DNA of 40,242 bases from Alphaproteobacteria bacterium (GCA_030428255.1 JAUIBT010000028.1:1-40242); one strand, 5' to 3'; shown: positions 26,372 to 34,259, counted from the first letter of the stretch. The notes: generated from the letters alone by a model not told the origin. A program made the numbers and translations.

Positions 26372-26824
26372 GTGAAAACTCTAATCACAGCGCTGGTGGT
26401 TGCGACGACCTTTGCGGTTTCAGCATCAGCTCAGGACATGGCCTATGTGGTCAATGATGATGACTACACCATTGAAAAGTCGCTTACGGGAGTGCCGGGC
26501 GATGCAGGTGCAGGTCAGGCGGCCTTCGTGGGTCGCAAGAAGGGCAATTGCCTTGCGTGTCATGCGGTTGAGCAGCTCAAGGACTCGCAGCTCTTTCACG
26601 GTGAAGTGGGCCCGGATTTGAGTGATGTTGGCAACTCCTACAGCGCCGAAGAACTGCGTCTGCGCATTGTAGATTATAAGGTCATCAATGACGATGTGAT
26701 CATGCCGGCATTTTTCCGCTCAACTGGCCTGAGCAATGTTGGCAAGAAATTTAAAGATAAGACAATCCTTTCGGCGCAAGAGGTCGAGGACATCATCGCT
26801 TATCTGTTGACTCTCAAGTCGTAA
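26372..26824 (+). CDS. soxX: SoxX, monoheme cytochrome c
   Basis: The small subunit of the SoxXA c-type cytochrome, which oxidatively couples thiosulfate to the SoxY cysteine in the periplasm. The 150-residue protein has a signal peptide (1-20, cleaved after ASA), one heme site C60-L-A-C63-H64, and a probable axial Met111 in VIMPAFF. GPDLSDVGNSY and YLLTLKS are typical of the family. The GTG at 26372 has GGGAGGAG upstream. It is first in the soxXYZAB order, 33 bases before soxY. Confidence 0.94.
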   Translation: MKTLITALVVATTFAVSASAQDMAYVVNDDDYTIEKSLTGVPGDAGAGQAAFVGRKKGNCLACHAVEQLKDSQLFHGEVGPDLSDVGNSYSAEELRLRIVDYKVINDDVIMPAFFRSTGLSNVGKKFKDKTILSAQEVEDIIAYLLTLKS

Positions 26825-26857
26825 CATACGGAAAATATACGAAAAGGTCTAATTGAC

Positions 26858-27310
26858 ATGAACCAAATTACTCTTGTCTCTCGACGCTCCTTCGTTCTGG
26901 GAACCGGCGGTCTGGCGGCTCTGCTGGCTCTGCCGCAGGCGGCGTCCGCAAACGAATGGCAGGCCGCTCTTGAAGGGCTGGTTGGCACGTCATCGCCTGC
27001 TGAAGGTCGCGTGGATTTGGCGATGCCCGAAATCGCGGAAAACGGCAATGTGGTCCCCTTTGATGTGACCGTTGATAGCCCCATGACCGACGCGGACTAC
27101 GTGAAGGCTGTTCACGTTGTAGCCACTGGTAACCCGACCCCAGGCGTGGCCTCCTATATGATGTCGCCCGGTATGGGCGAGGCGACCGTCTCCTCACGCA
27201 TGCGACTGGGCAAGACCCAAGAAGTCATCGCGGTTGCGGAGATGAGCGACGGCTCGGTCTATGGCGTAACTACCACCGTTAAGGTGACCATCGGCGGATG
27301 CGGTGGCTAA
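26858..27310 (+). CDS. soxY: SoxY, sulfur-carrier subunit
   Basis: The periplasmic carrier that holds sulfur intermediates on its C-terminal cysteine. The 150-residue protein has a Tat signal (SRRSFVLGTGG at 8-18, cleavage after ASA about 31) and the swinging-arm end VTIGGCGG with C148. The immunoglobulin-like body has VPFDVTVDSPM and VASYMMSPGMGEA. It is exported with SoxZ, which has no signal of its own. Confidence 0.95.
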   Translation: MNQITLVSRRSFVLGTGGLAALLALPQAASANEWQAALEGLVGTSSPAEGRVDLAMPEIAENGNVVPFDVTVDSPMTDADYVKAVHVVATGNPTPGVASYMMSPGMGEATVSSRMRLGKTQEVIAVAEMSDGSVYGVTTTVKVTIGGCGG

Positions 27311-27340
27311 GGCCGCAGCTCGGGCTGCCTGCAGCGGCCC
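27311..27340 (+). promoter_or_regulatory. Hairpin between soxY and soxZ
   Basis: GGCCGC at 27311-27316 pairs with GCGGCC at 27334-27339, with an alternative GCAGC/GCTGC stem inside. It begins right after the soxY stop. It has no T tract, so it is more likely an mRNA stability or processing element than a terminator. This is an inference from position. Confidence 0.3.
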
Positions 27341-27379
27341 CTGTCGATCAGGTTAGATACGAATACAAGGAAATTCATC

Positions 27380-27703
27380 ATGGCAGCTAAGCCACGCGTA
27401 AAAGCCCCCAAGTCCGCTGCGGCGGGCGAAATTGTGACCATCAAGACCTTGGTGCGTCACGCAATGGAAACCGGTCAGCGCAAGGATGCCGACGGCAACA
27501 AGATCCCACGCGATATCATCCACACCTTCGTTTGCACCGTGAACGGTAAGGAAGTGCTGCGCTCAAACTGGGAGTCCGCCGTTTCGGCCAACCCTTACCT
27601 GGCATTCCCGCTGAAGATCGACGAAACCTCAGAGGTGGTGTTCAGCTGGACCGATGATCAGGGTGAAACCGTTTCCACCAAGAAAACTATCACAGTGGCC
27701 TAA
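27380..27703 (+). CDS. soxZ: SoxZ, SoxY partner subunit
   Basis: A 107-residue protein that forms the SoxYZ heterodimer and is carried to the periplasm with SoxY. It has the SoxZ blocks IVTIKTLVRHAMETGQRKD, IPRDIIHTFVCTVNG, and the C-terminal beta strand EVVFSWTDDQGETVSTKK. No signal peptide is seen, as expected. AAGGAA lies eight bases before the ATG. soxA follows 57 bases after the stop. Confidence 0.95.
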   Translation: MAAKPRVKAPKSAAAGEIVTIKTLVRHAMETGQRKDADGNKIPRDIIHTFVCTVNGKEVLRSNWESAVSANPYLAFPLKIDETSEVVFSWTDDQGETVSTKKTITVA

Positions 27704-27760
27704 GCCATGGGAGGGGAGGGCGCGGTCCCTCTTCTTCGCACAACACGGGAGGGAGAAACC

Positions 27761-28594
27761 ATGAAACTCTTTTTGGTTGGTCTGGCTGCATTAGGATTGA
27801 GCCTGGGTGCAGCACAGGCGCAAGACATAGATTGGACCAAGGTCACTTTGGAAGGCTTCGAAGTTCCTTTGGCCTACGAAAATGAAGACGGGGACCTTAT
27901 TCGCTCGGGCTTTACGTTCCGGACCCCCGGAACCCAGGCGATGCAGGAAGACGACTTCGCAAACCCTGCGTTTTGGCGCGTCGATGAGGGCGAGATCGCT
28001 TGGTCTACGCCCGAAGGCAGCGAGGGCAAATCCTGCGCGGACTGTCACGGCGATGCAGCCGAGTCCATGGCCACTGTCGGCACGGAGTATCCCAAGGTAG
28101 ACGCCGAGTCCGGCGAGTTGCTGGCCTTGGAGCACCGCATCAACAAGTGTCGTACGGAAAACATGGGTGCGGAGGCCTATAAGTGGGAATCGCAGGGCAT
28201 GCTGACTATGACCGTATATGTGCGGCATCAGTCGCGCGGTAAGCCGGTCAATGTCGCCGTTGACGGCCCCGCCGCGCCCTTCTTTGAAGAAGGCAAGGCA
28301 CTGTACAACAAGCGTGTGGGTCAGTTGGATATGGCGTGCAAGCATTGCCACGAAGACTACTATGGCAACTACATTCGCGCTGACTTCCTGAGCCAGGGTC
28401 AATCCAATGGCTTCCCGACCTATCGCCAGAAATGGGGCAAGGTTGGCTCGATCCATCGGCGGATACGTGGGTGTATGGGAAATATCCGAGGCGCCAAGTA
28501 CCCCTATGGCTCGCACGAGAACACGGTACTTGAGCTCTACATCGCACATCGCGGCAAAGGCCTGCCGGTCGAGACGCCCGCTGTGCGCAACTAA
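27761..28594 (+). CDS. soxA: SoxA, diheme cytochrome c
   Basis: The catalytic subunit of SoxXA. The 277-residue protein has a signal peptide (1-20, AQA cut) and two heme sites, C92-A-D-C95-H96 and C193-K-H-C196-H197. C238 in RIRGCMG sits where the persulfide-modified cysteine heme ligand is found in characterised SoxA, and C130 is also conserved. It is the diheme form; some SoxA proteins have lost the first heme. The ATG at 27761 has GGGAGGGAG upstream; the frame to 27707 is open but lacks a site. A terminator follows after 22 bases. Confidence 0.95.
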   Translation: MKLFLVGLAALGLSLGAAQAQDIDWTKVTLEGFEVPLAYENEDGDLIRSGFTFRTPGTQAMQEDDFANPAFWRVDEGEIAWSTPEGSEGKSCADCHGDAAESMATVGTEYPKVDAESGELLALEHRINKCRTENMGAEAYKWESQGMLTMTVYVRHQSRGKPVNVAVDGPAAPFFEEGKALYNKRVGQLDMACKHCHEDYYGNYIRADFLSQGQSNGFPTYRQKWGKVGSIHRRIRGCMGNIRGAKYPYGSHENTVLELYIAHRGKGLPVETPAVRN

Positions 28595-28616
28595 GGTGCA
28601 AAGCCGAACCTAAACG

Positions 28617-28646
28617 GGCGGGGCACTTCATAGCCCCGCCTTTTTT
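28617..28646 (+). terminator. Intrinsic terminator between soxA and soxB
   Basis: GGCGGGGC at 28617-28624 pairs perfectly with GCCCCGCC at 28633-28640 around an eight-base loop, followed at once by six T residues. This is the best plus-strand intrinsic terminator in the window, yet it lies inside the sox gene string. It should cut most transcription from the soxX promoter before soxB. Confidence 0.9.
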
Positions 28647-28662
28647 CTCCCAATATTTGAAC

Positions 28663-28678
28663 ATTCGGAAAACGGAAT
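28663..28678. promoter_or_regulatory. Putative sox operator 3 in front of soxB
   Basis: ATTCGGAAAACGGAAT, a third exact ATTC-N8-GAAT match, nine bases before the soxB ATG and 17 after the terminator. TTGAAC at 28657 and TATACC at 28678 flank or overlap it. The spacing (15) is short and the start would nearly coincide with the ATG, so promoter placement is uncertain. Confidence 0.6.
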
Positions 28679-28686
28679 ATACCACG

Positions 28687-30369
28687 ATGTTTGAACGCCG
28701 AGAGTTTATGCAGCTCGCCCTGGCAACCGCCGCTATGACCGGCCTGCCCAGCCTCAGCCGAGCTGCTGCTCACCAGTCCATTACCCAAGATGATATTTTG
28801 TCGTTCGAGGCCAAGGGCCAAGTGACGCTGATGAATCTGACGGACATTCACGCTCAAATCGTGCCGGTATATTTCCGTGAACCGTCGATCAATCTGGGGG
28901 TCGGCCAGGTCTTCGGTCTGCCGCCCCACTTGACCGGCGATTCCTTCCTGTCGCACTTCGGCATCAAGGCCAAAACCCCGCAGGCCTACATGCTGACCAG
29001 CGCTGATTTCGAAGCCATGGCGCGCAGCTATGGCCGGGTTGGCGGGCTCGATCGCATTGCAACTCTGGTTAAGGCCATTCGTGCCGAGCGCGGCTCTGAG
29101 CGCTGCTTGCTGCTGGATGGCGGCGACACCTGGCACGGCTCCTTCACTGCGTTGGAAACGCGCGGTCAGGACATGGTGGATTTGATGAACCTGTTGGGCG
29201 TCGATGCCATGACCGGGCACTGGGAATTTACGTTGGGCGACGAACGAGTTGAGGAACTGGTCGAGGCCTTCAACGGGACGTTTTTGGCTCAAAACGTGCG
29301 TGACAATGAGTGGGACGAGGAGGTGTTTGAGCACACCGCCTTTTACGAAAAGGGCGGCGTGAAGATCGCGGTGATCGGCCAGGCCTTCCCCTACACGCCG
29401 GTCGCCAACCCGCGCTATATGATCCCGGGCTGGTCCTTCGGCATTCGTGAGGACCTGGTACAAGAGCGCATTGATGCCGCGCGCGCCGAGGGTGCCGAGC
29501 TGGTGGTGCTGCTCTCGCACAACGGCTTTGACGTGGATCGCAAGCTGGCTGGTCGCTTGAGTGGACTGGACGTGCTGATGACCGGCCACACCCATGATGC
29601 CATTCCCCAGCCCGAGCAAATCGGCGATACCCTGATGATCGCTTCAGGGTCGAACGGCAAATTCCTATCGCGCCTTGATGTGAAGGTCGAAGGCGGGCGG
29701 ATGGTCGATTATTCCTATAAGCTCATGCCAATCTTGAGCGATGTCATCGCGCCGGATCCGCAGATGGCCGCCGCCGTGGCTCAGGTGCGCGCACCCCACG
29801 CAGGCATGCTGGCGACGCCTTTGGCAACCACCCAGTCGCTGCTCTACCGCCGTGGCAACTTCAACGGCACTTTTGACGACTTGCTGTGTCAAGGCATGCT
29901 GGAGCAGCGCGATGCAGAGATCGCGCTGTCGCCAGGCTTCCGCTGGGGCACCAGTCTGTTGCCGGGTATGGAGATCACAAACGACGATCTGTTGAACCAG
30001 ACTGCTATGACCTATCCTGCCGTCTATCGCTTGGAGTTTACCGGCCAGCAGCTCAAAGACATCTTCGAAGATGTGGCGGACAACCTGTTCAACCCAGACC
30101 CCTACTTCCAGCAGGGCGGCGACATGGTGCGAGTCGGCGGCATGGGCTATACCATTGATGTCAACAAGACCATCGGCAACCGGATTACTCACATGACCTT
30201 AAGCGACGGTTCAGCCGTTGATCCAAGCCGGTCCTATGTCGTTGCGGGCTGGGCATCGGTGAATGAGGGCACAGAAGGTCCGGCGATCTGGGACTTGATG
30301 CGCGATTATTTCGCCGATCACCGACAGGTGGAAATTCCGGTCAACGAGTCGGTCAGGGTCATCACCTAA
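28687..30369 (+). CDS. soxB: SoxB, sulfate thiol hydrolase
   Basis: A dimanganese periplasmic hydrolase that releases sulfate from SoxY-bound S-sulfonate. The 560-residue protein has a Tat-type leader (ERREFMQLALATAA, cleavage near SRAAA), metal-site motifs D53-I-H55 in NLTDIHAQ, LLLDGGDTWHGS, the SoxB hallmark TGHWEFTLG, VVLLSHNGFDVD and MTGHTHDAIPQP, and a 5'-nucleotidase C-terminal domain. An in-frame TTG at 28657 lies upstream, but the ATG at 28687 gives a normal Tat leader. The ribosome site is weak (CGGA about 11 bases away). Confidence 0.95.
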   Translation: MFERREFMQLALATAAMTGLPSLSRAAAHQSITQDDILSFEAKGQVTLMNLTDIHAQIVPVYFREPSINLGVGQVFGLPPHLTGDSFLSHFGIKAKTPQAYMLTSADFEAMARSYGRVGGLDRIATLVKAIRAERGSERCLLLDGGDTWHGSFTALETRGQDMVDLMNLLGVDAMTGHWEFTLGDERVEELVEAFNGTFLAQNVRDNEWDEEVFEHTAFYEKGGVKIAVIGQAFPYTPVANPRYMIPGWSFGIREDLVQERIDAARAEGAELVVLLSHNGFDVDRKLAGRLSGLDVLMTGHTHDAIPQPEQIGDTLMIASGSNGKFLSRLDVKVEGGRMVDYSYKLMPILSDVIAPDPQMAAAVAQVRAPHAGMLATPLATTQSLLYRRGNFNGTFDDLLCQGMLEQRDAEIALSPGFRWGTSLLPGMEITNDDLLNQTAMTYPAVYRLEFTGQQLKDIFEDVADNLFNPDPYFQQGGDMVRVGGMGYTIDVNKTIGNRITHMTLSDGSAVDPSRSYVVAGWASVNEGTEGPAIWDLMRDYFADHRQVEIPVNESVRVIT

Positions 30370-30420
30370 GGCGCGATTTATGGGCAGCGCCTCTTAGGGA
30401 GGCTGAAGAAGGGCATTTCG

Positions 30421-31323
30421 ATGGTATCGATGGAAGAGCTGCAGCTTGTCATCTTGGGAGGTGGGTTTTTTGCCGTTCTCCTCGCCTTTTTGGGCGGTAT
30501 ACTGACCTTCTTTACCCCCTGCGTGTTGCCGATTGTGCCGCCCTATCTTGCCTTTATGACGGGATATAGCGTCGGCAATCTTCAAGATCAGACAGCGGAT
30601 GTTAAGAAAGGGCGGGTACTGGTCGCGGCCCTGGCCTTCGTCCTGGGCTTTTCGATCGTTTTTGTCACCTTGGGCCTGGCCTTCACGTCTGTCAGTCAGA
30701 TATTGCGCAGCTACTTAGGCTCCTTGCAGTCCTTTGCGGGGGTTATGATCTTCGTCATGGGGGTTATTATCTTAAAGCCGCCTTTGCTTGGCGAGCGGCA
30801 AAAGGCAGTTCTGCGATGGGCTGCGGCGCTGATTATGGTTGCGGCAGCCCTTGGATATGCGCCCGCGAATGCCATCTTGGGCCCTGTGCTGGTGGCCGTT
30901 GCCCTGCTGCTGGTTGGCTTTTTTTCTTGGCCCGCGCTCTATTCGGACATGCGCTTTGAAGCCAAGGGCCAAAACACCGGTTTGCTGAAAGCCTTTCTGA
31001 TGGGCTTGGCCTTCGCCTTCGGCTGGACCGCTTGCACTGGGCCCCTATTGGCTGCCGTGCTGGCCGTCACCGCGGAAAGCGCGCAGAACGAGCTGCAAGG
31101 CGCGTTGACCATGCTGGGCTTTGCGGCTGGGCTTGGGGTTCCCTTTGTGCTGACCGCCGTGGCCGTGGGGCGGGCGCTGAAATTTTTCGCTCAGGTCCGC
31201 AAGTATCTTTCGGTGATCGAATTGATCGCGGCGGCCTTGTTGATGCTGACCGGTCTGGCGCTCTATGCGGGCTGGATCAGGGTTGTTGCGCTGTGGATGG
31301 AGCGCTTCATCCCCGCGCTTTGA
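30421..31323 (+). CDS. soxV: CcdA/SoxV-type thiol-disulfide transporter
   Basis: An inner-membrane protein of the DsbD/CcdA family that passes electrons from cytoplasmic thioredoxin to periplasmic SoxW. The redox cysteines are C34 in FFTPCVLPIVPPY and C205 in AFGWTACTGPLL. The protein has 300 residues against about 240 for most CcdA. The surplus is a hydrophobic stretch around 130-170 (AAALIMVAAALGYAP and VLVAVALLLVGFF), which may add two membrane helices. AAGAAGGG precedes the ATG. It lies between soxB and soxW, which supports the SoxV role. Confidence 0.88.
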   Translation: MVSMEELQLVILGGGFFAVLLAFLGGILTFFTPCVLPIVPPYLAFMTGYSVGNLQDQTADVKKGRVLVAALAFVLGFSIVFVTLGLAFTSVSQILRSYLGSLQSFAGVMIFVMGVIILKPPLLGERQKAVLRWAAALIMVAAALGYAPANAILGPVLVAVALLLVGFFSWPALYSDMRFEAKGQNTGLLKAFLMGLAFAFGWTACTGPLLAAVLAVTAESAQNELQGALTMLGFAAGLGVPFVLTAVAVGRALKFFAQVRKYLSVIELIAAALLMLTGLALYAGWIRVVALWMERFIPAL

Positions 31324-31363
31324 TGATGTTGAACCTTTGTCTTGCTTAGGAGGCAGGAAGTCT

Positions 31364-31984
31364 ATGTTGAAATCTGGTCTTTTCGCTGTCGTGCTCACCG
31401 CCAGCGCTTTGATTGCAAGTTTGCCTGCTGGCGATGCGCAGGCCGAGCAAACCTTTACCGACAACGGCATGCACACGGAGCCTTGGTTCGCCCATGACTC
31501 CTTCCTGGAGCTGGCAGACGATCTGGAAGTCGCCAACGAAGAAGGCAAGCGTTTGATCGTGGTTTTTGAGCAAAAGGGCTGTATTTACTGCGAAAAAATG
31601 CACGAAGAGGTGTTGTCCCACCCCTATATTCGCGACTTCGTGAGAGACAATTTCCGGGTCGTGCAACTGGATATGTGGGGACCGCGCATCGTGACCGATT
31701 TTGACGGCGAGGAGCTGGAAGAAAAAGCCTTAGCGCGCAAATGGCGCGCCAACTATACGCCGGGCGTCTTCTTCTTTCCCACCGAAGTTCCGGAGGACAA
31801 TACGCCCTCAGGCCGCGATCTTTGGGTGCATCGCATGGATGGTGCCTTTGGCAAGATCACCTTTACCGCGACCTTCGAGTGGGTGCTCAACAACCTGACC
31901 GAACAGCAAAACTTGCAGCGCTATTTGCTGGAGCGCACCCCAGAGATCCGCAAAGCCCTCAAGGCCGCTGAAAGCAATAGCTAG
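31364..31984 (+). CDS. soxW: SoxW, periplasmic thioredoxin
   Basis: A thioredoxin-like protein that accepts reductant from SoxV for the Sox system. The 206-residue protein has a signal peptide (1-27, cleaved after AQA), and the redox pair C73-I-Y-C76 in FEQKGCIYCEKMH. A cis-Pro loop follows (NYTPGVFFFP) before a C-terminal helix. AGGAGGCAGGAAG lies before the ATG at 31364. It follows the CcdA gene by 40 bases. Confidence 0.9.
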   Translation: MLKSGLFAVVLTASALIASLPAGDAQAEQTFTDNGMHTEPWFAHDSFLELADDLEVANEEGKRLIVVFEQKGCIYCEKMHEEVLSHPYIRDFVRDNFRVVQLDMWGPRIVTDFDGEELEEKALARKWRANYTPGVFFFPTEVPEDNTPSGRDLWVHRMDGAFGKITFTATFEWVLNNLTEQQNLQRYLLERTPEIRKALKAAESNS

Positions 31985-32053
31985 GCCCTTAGTTGGGGCT
32001 GTCAGTGCGCGCTCGACCGATCCCTGGACTGTTTTAGTTTGGAAGGACCCCTT

Positions 32054-32590
32054 ATGACCTCAGTTTTTCGCTCATTCACTCACGGCTTGGCGACAGCGCT
32101 TGTTGCCGGAGCCCTTTGGTCTGGACCCCTTGGCAGCGACGGCGCACAAGCCCAAGACGCCACCGTCAGCTATGAAGCTCTGACGCCCGAACTGGCGCTG
32201 GAGCTGGCGCAAGCGACGCTGGACGCCTGCCGAGAGCGTGGCTTTCAAATCGCCGTTGCCGTTGTGGATCGCTCAGGCTTGCCGCAAGTCATTCTGCGCG
32301 ACCGCTATGCGGGGATTCACACGGTGGACACAGCCACCCGCAAGGCTTGGACAGCAGCCAGCTTCAAGACCTCGACGCTGGACCTGAGCGAGGTGGCCAA
32401 AGAGGGCGGCGAGATGTGGGCGCTGCGCGTGGTGACAAACGCTCTGCCGCTGGGTGGTGGCATCTTTATTGAGAACGGCGAGGGGGCCTTGTTGGGTGCG
32501 GTCGGCGTCTCTGGCGCACCTGGCGGTGAGATGGATCACGAGTGCGCAGAGGTCGGCCTGTCCGTCATCGAAGATCAACTTTTGTTTTAA
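32054..32590 (+). CDS. Exported GlcG/HbpS-like heme-binding family protein
   Basis: A 178-residue protein with a signal peptide (about 1-34, AQA cut) and a GlcG/HbpS (DUF336) domain: LTPELALELAQATLDACRERG, IAVAVVDRSGLPQVILRDRYAG, TATRKAWTAASF, GGGIFIENGEGALLGAVGVSGAPG. HbpS from Streptomyces binds heme outside the cell; most other members have no known role. The ATG at 32054 has AAGGA six bases upstream. It follows soxW by 69 bases and is probably the last gene of the sox transcript. A link to sulfur oxidation is inferred from position. Confidence 0.85.
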   Translation: MTSVFRSFTHGLATALVAGALWSGPLGSDGAQAQDATVSYEALTPELALELAQATLDACRERGFQIAVAVVDRSGLPQVILRDRYAGIHTVDTATRKAWTAASFKTSTLDLSEVAKEGGEMWALRVVTNALPLGGGIFIENGEGALLGAVGVSGAPGGEMDHECAEVGLSVIEDQLLF

Positions 32591-32658
32591 TCGACGGCAC
32601 TTGACCCGCTCTGGCTGCGCTGCCGCCCGGCTTCTTGCTTCCTGTGTTTTGCTGTGGT

Positions 32659-32681
32659 CCTAACGCTTGCGGCGCGTTAGG
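32659..32681. terminator. Inverted repeat between the GlcG-like gene and the ALDH gene
   Basis: CCTAACGC at 32659-32666 and GCGTTAGG at 32674-32681 form a perfect eight-base stem with a seven-base loop. No T tract follows. It may end the sox transcript or serve as an operator for the aldehyde dehydrogenase gene 66 bases further on. Confidence 0.4.
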
Positions 32682-32746
32682 CTTGCCTGAAGGTTGGGCT
32701 GCATGCGGGCGGCCGTGGCCAGGGCTTGCATCAGAAGGAACCGGCT

Positions 32747-34180
32747 ATGACAGAGCTAAACAAGAACTATATCGGCGGCGCTTGGGTCGAAGGCGAGGCG
32801 GTGAGCGAGAATCGCAGCCCGGCCAATCCCGACGATTTGGTGGGGCTCTATGCCAAAGCCGGACGCGACCAGCTTGACGCGGCGGTGGCGGCTGCTAAGG
32901 CGGCACAACCCGCGTGGGCCGCCGCCAGCCCGCAACAGCGCGCCGACGTGCTGGCGCGCGCAGGTGGCTTGATCCTGGAGCGCGCCCAAGACATCGGCCG
33001 CTTGTTGGCCCGCGAGGAGGGCAAGAGCTTGGCCGAAGCCGAGGGCGAGGCAGCGCGCGCCGGGCAAATCTTTCAGTTCTTCGCCGGTGAGTGTGTGCGG
33101 TTGGCTGGCCTGAAGGTGGCGTCCATCCGCCCTGGCGTGGAGGTCGAAGTCACCCGCGAGCCGCTGGGCGTCGTGGGATTGATTACCCCCTGGAATTTCC
33201 CGATTGCCATTCCGGCTTGGAAGGCAGCGCCAGCACTGGCTGCGGGCAACGCCGTGGTGCTGAAGCCCGCTGACCTGACACCCGCATGCGCCCACGTTCT
33301 GACCCAAATCCTGGTCGAAGCCGGGCTGCCCGAGGGTGTCTTTAACCTGGTGATGGGCGCGGGTTCGGTGGTCGGTCAGGCGCTGGTCGAGCACCGCGAT
33401 GTGGCGGGCATATCCTTCACTGGCTCGGTGCCGGTCGGGCGCGGGATCGCGGCCGGTTGCGCTGCGGGCATGAAGAAAGTGCAGCTTGAAATGGGCGGCA
33501 AGAATCCGCTGGTGGTGCTGGACGACGCGGACCTGGAGATCGCGGTCAACTGCGCGCTCAACGGAGCCTTTTTCTCAACTGGGCAACGCTGTACGGCCTC
33601 CTCGCGACTGATCGTTCAGGCGGGCATTCACGACGCCTTTGTTGACAAGCTGGATGCGGCGCGCGCGGCCTTGCGGGTCGGCGATCCGCTGGATGAGGCC
33701 ACGCAGATCGGCCCGGTCGTGTCGGAACAGCAACTTGCCGGCAATCTGGAATACGTCGCACTGGCGGCCCAAGACGGCTGCGAGGTGCGCGGTGGTGAGC
33801 GGCTCAACCGCCCCGGCACGTTCCAGACGCCTGCGCTGTTCTTGGGCGCAAGCAACGCCATGCGCAGCGCGCGCGAGGAAATTTTTGGTCCTTGCGCCAG
33901 CGTCATCAAGGTCGCCGATTTTGACCAGGCTCTGGCTGTGGCCAACGATACCGACTTCGGTCTGTCATCGGGCATCTGCACCGGCTCGCTCAAGCACGCC
34001 ACTGCCTTTAAGCGCGGCTCGCAAGCGGGCATGGTCATGGTCAATCTGCCGACGGCAGGCGTTGACTACCACGTGCCATTCGGCGGGCGCAAGGGCTCCA
34101 GCCTGGGCAACCGCGAACAAGGCGCTATGGCCATGGAATTCTACACCGGCGTGAAGACCTCCTACCTGTTCGCTGGCTAA
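32747..34180 (+). CDS. NAD(P)-dependent aldehyde dehydrogenase
   Basis: A 477-residue cytoplasmic aldehyde dehydrogenase. Motifs seen: TPWNFPIAIPAWKAAPAL with N150, the catalytic base E248 in QLEMGGKNPL, the nucleophile C282 in TGQRCTASSR, and EEIFGPCASV. The overall pattern resembles the alpha-ketoglutaric semialdehyde / succinate semialdehyde group, but substrate cannot be fixed by eye. AGAAGGAA precedes the ATG at 32747. A 298-base gap with a hairpin separates it from the ThDP enzyme gene, so it may be a separate transcript of the same pathway. Confidence 0.9.
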   Translation: MTELNKNYIGGAWVEGEAVSENRSPANPDDLVGLYAKAGRDQLDAAVAAAKAAQPAWAAASPQQRADVLARAGGLILERAQDIGRLLAREEGKSLAEAEGEAARAGQIFQFFAGECVRLAGLKVASIRPGVEVEVTREPLGVVGLITPWNFPIAIPAWKAAPALAAGNAVVLKPADLTPACAHVLTQILVEAGLPEGVFNLVMGAGSVVGQALVEHRDVAGISFTGSVPVGRGIAAGCAAGMKKVQLEMGGKNPLVVLDDADLEIAVNCALNGAFFSTGQRCTASSRLIVQAGIHDAFVDKLDAARAALRVGDPLDEATQIGPVVSEQQLAGNLEYVALAAQDGCEVRGGERLNRPGTFQTPALFLGASNAMRSAREEIFGPCASVIKVADFDQALAVANDTDFGLSSGICTGSLKHATAFKRGSQAGMVMVNLPTAGVDYHVPFGGRKGSSLGNREQGAMAMEFYTGVKTSYLFAG

Positions 34181-34225
34181 TCGCGACCATTGCCGAAGGT
34201 CAAGAGGGCGGGGAGCTGTGACCGC

Positions 34226-34259
34226 AGGCGCTTGCCCGCTGCAACGGGGCCAAGCGCCT
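34226..34259 (+). terminator. Stem-loop after the aldehyde dehydrogenase gene
   Basis: AGGCGCTTG at 34226-34234 pairs with CAAGCGCCT at 34251-34259, with CCG/CGG inside the loop. The core GCGCTTG...CAAGCGC is the same as in the hairpin after rplS. Few T residues follow. It is probably the end of the ALDH transcript. Confidence 0.5.

Noticed and set aside
27361-27376. GAAT-N8-ATTC just before soxZ as a further sox operator
   Set aside because: The half-sites are in the opposite order to the ATTC-N8-GAAT pattern, the palindrome is different, and it overlaps the soxZ ribosome site. Treated as chance.
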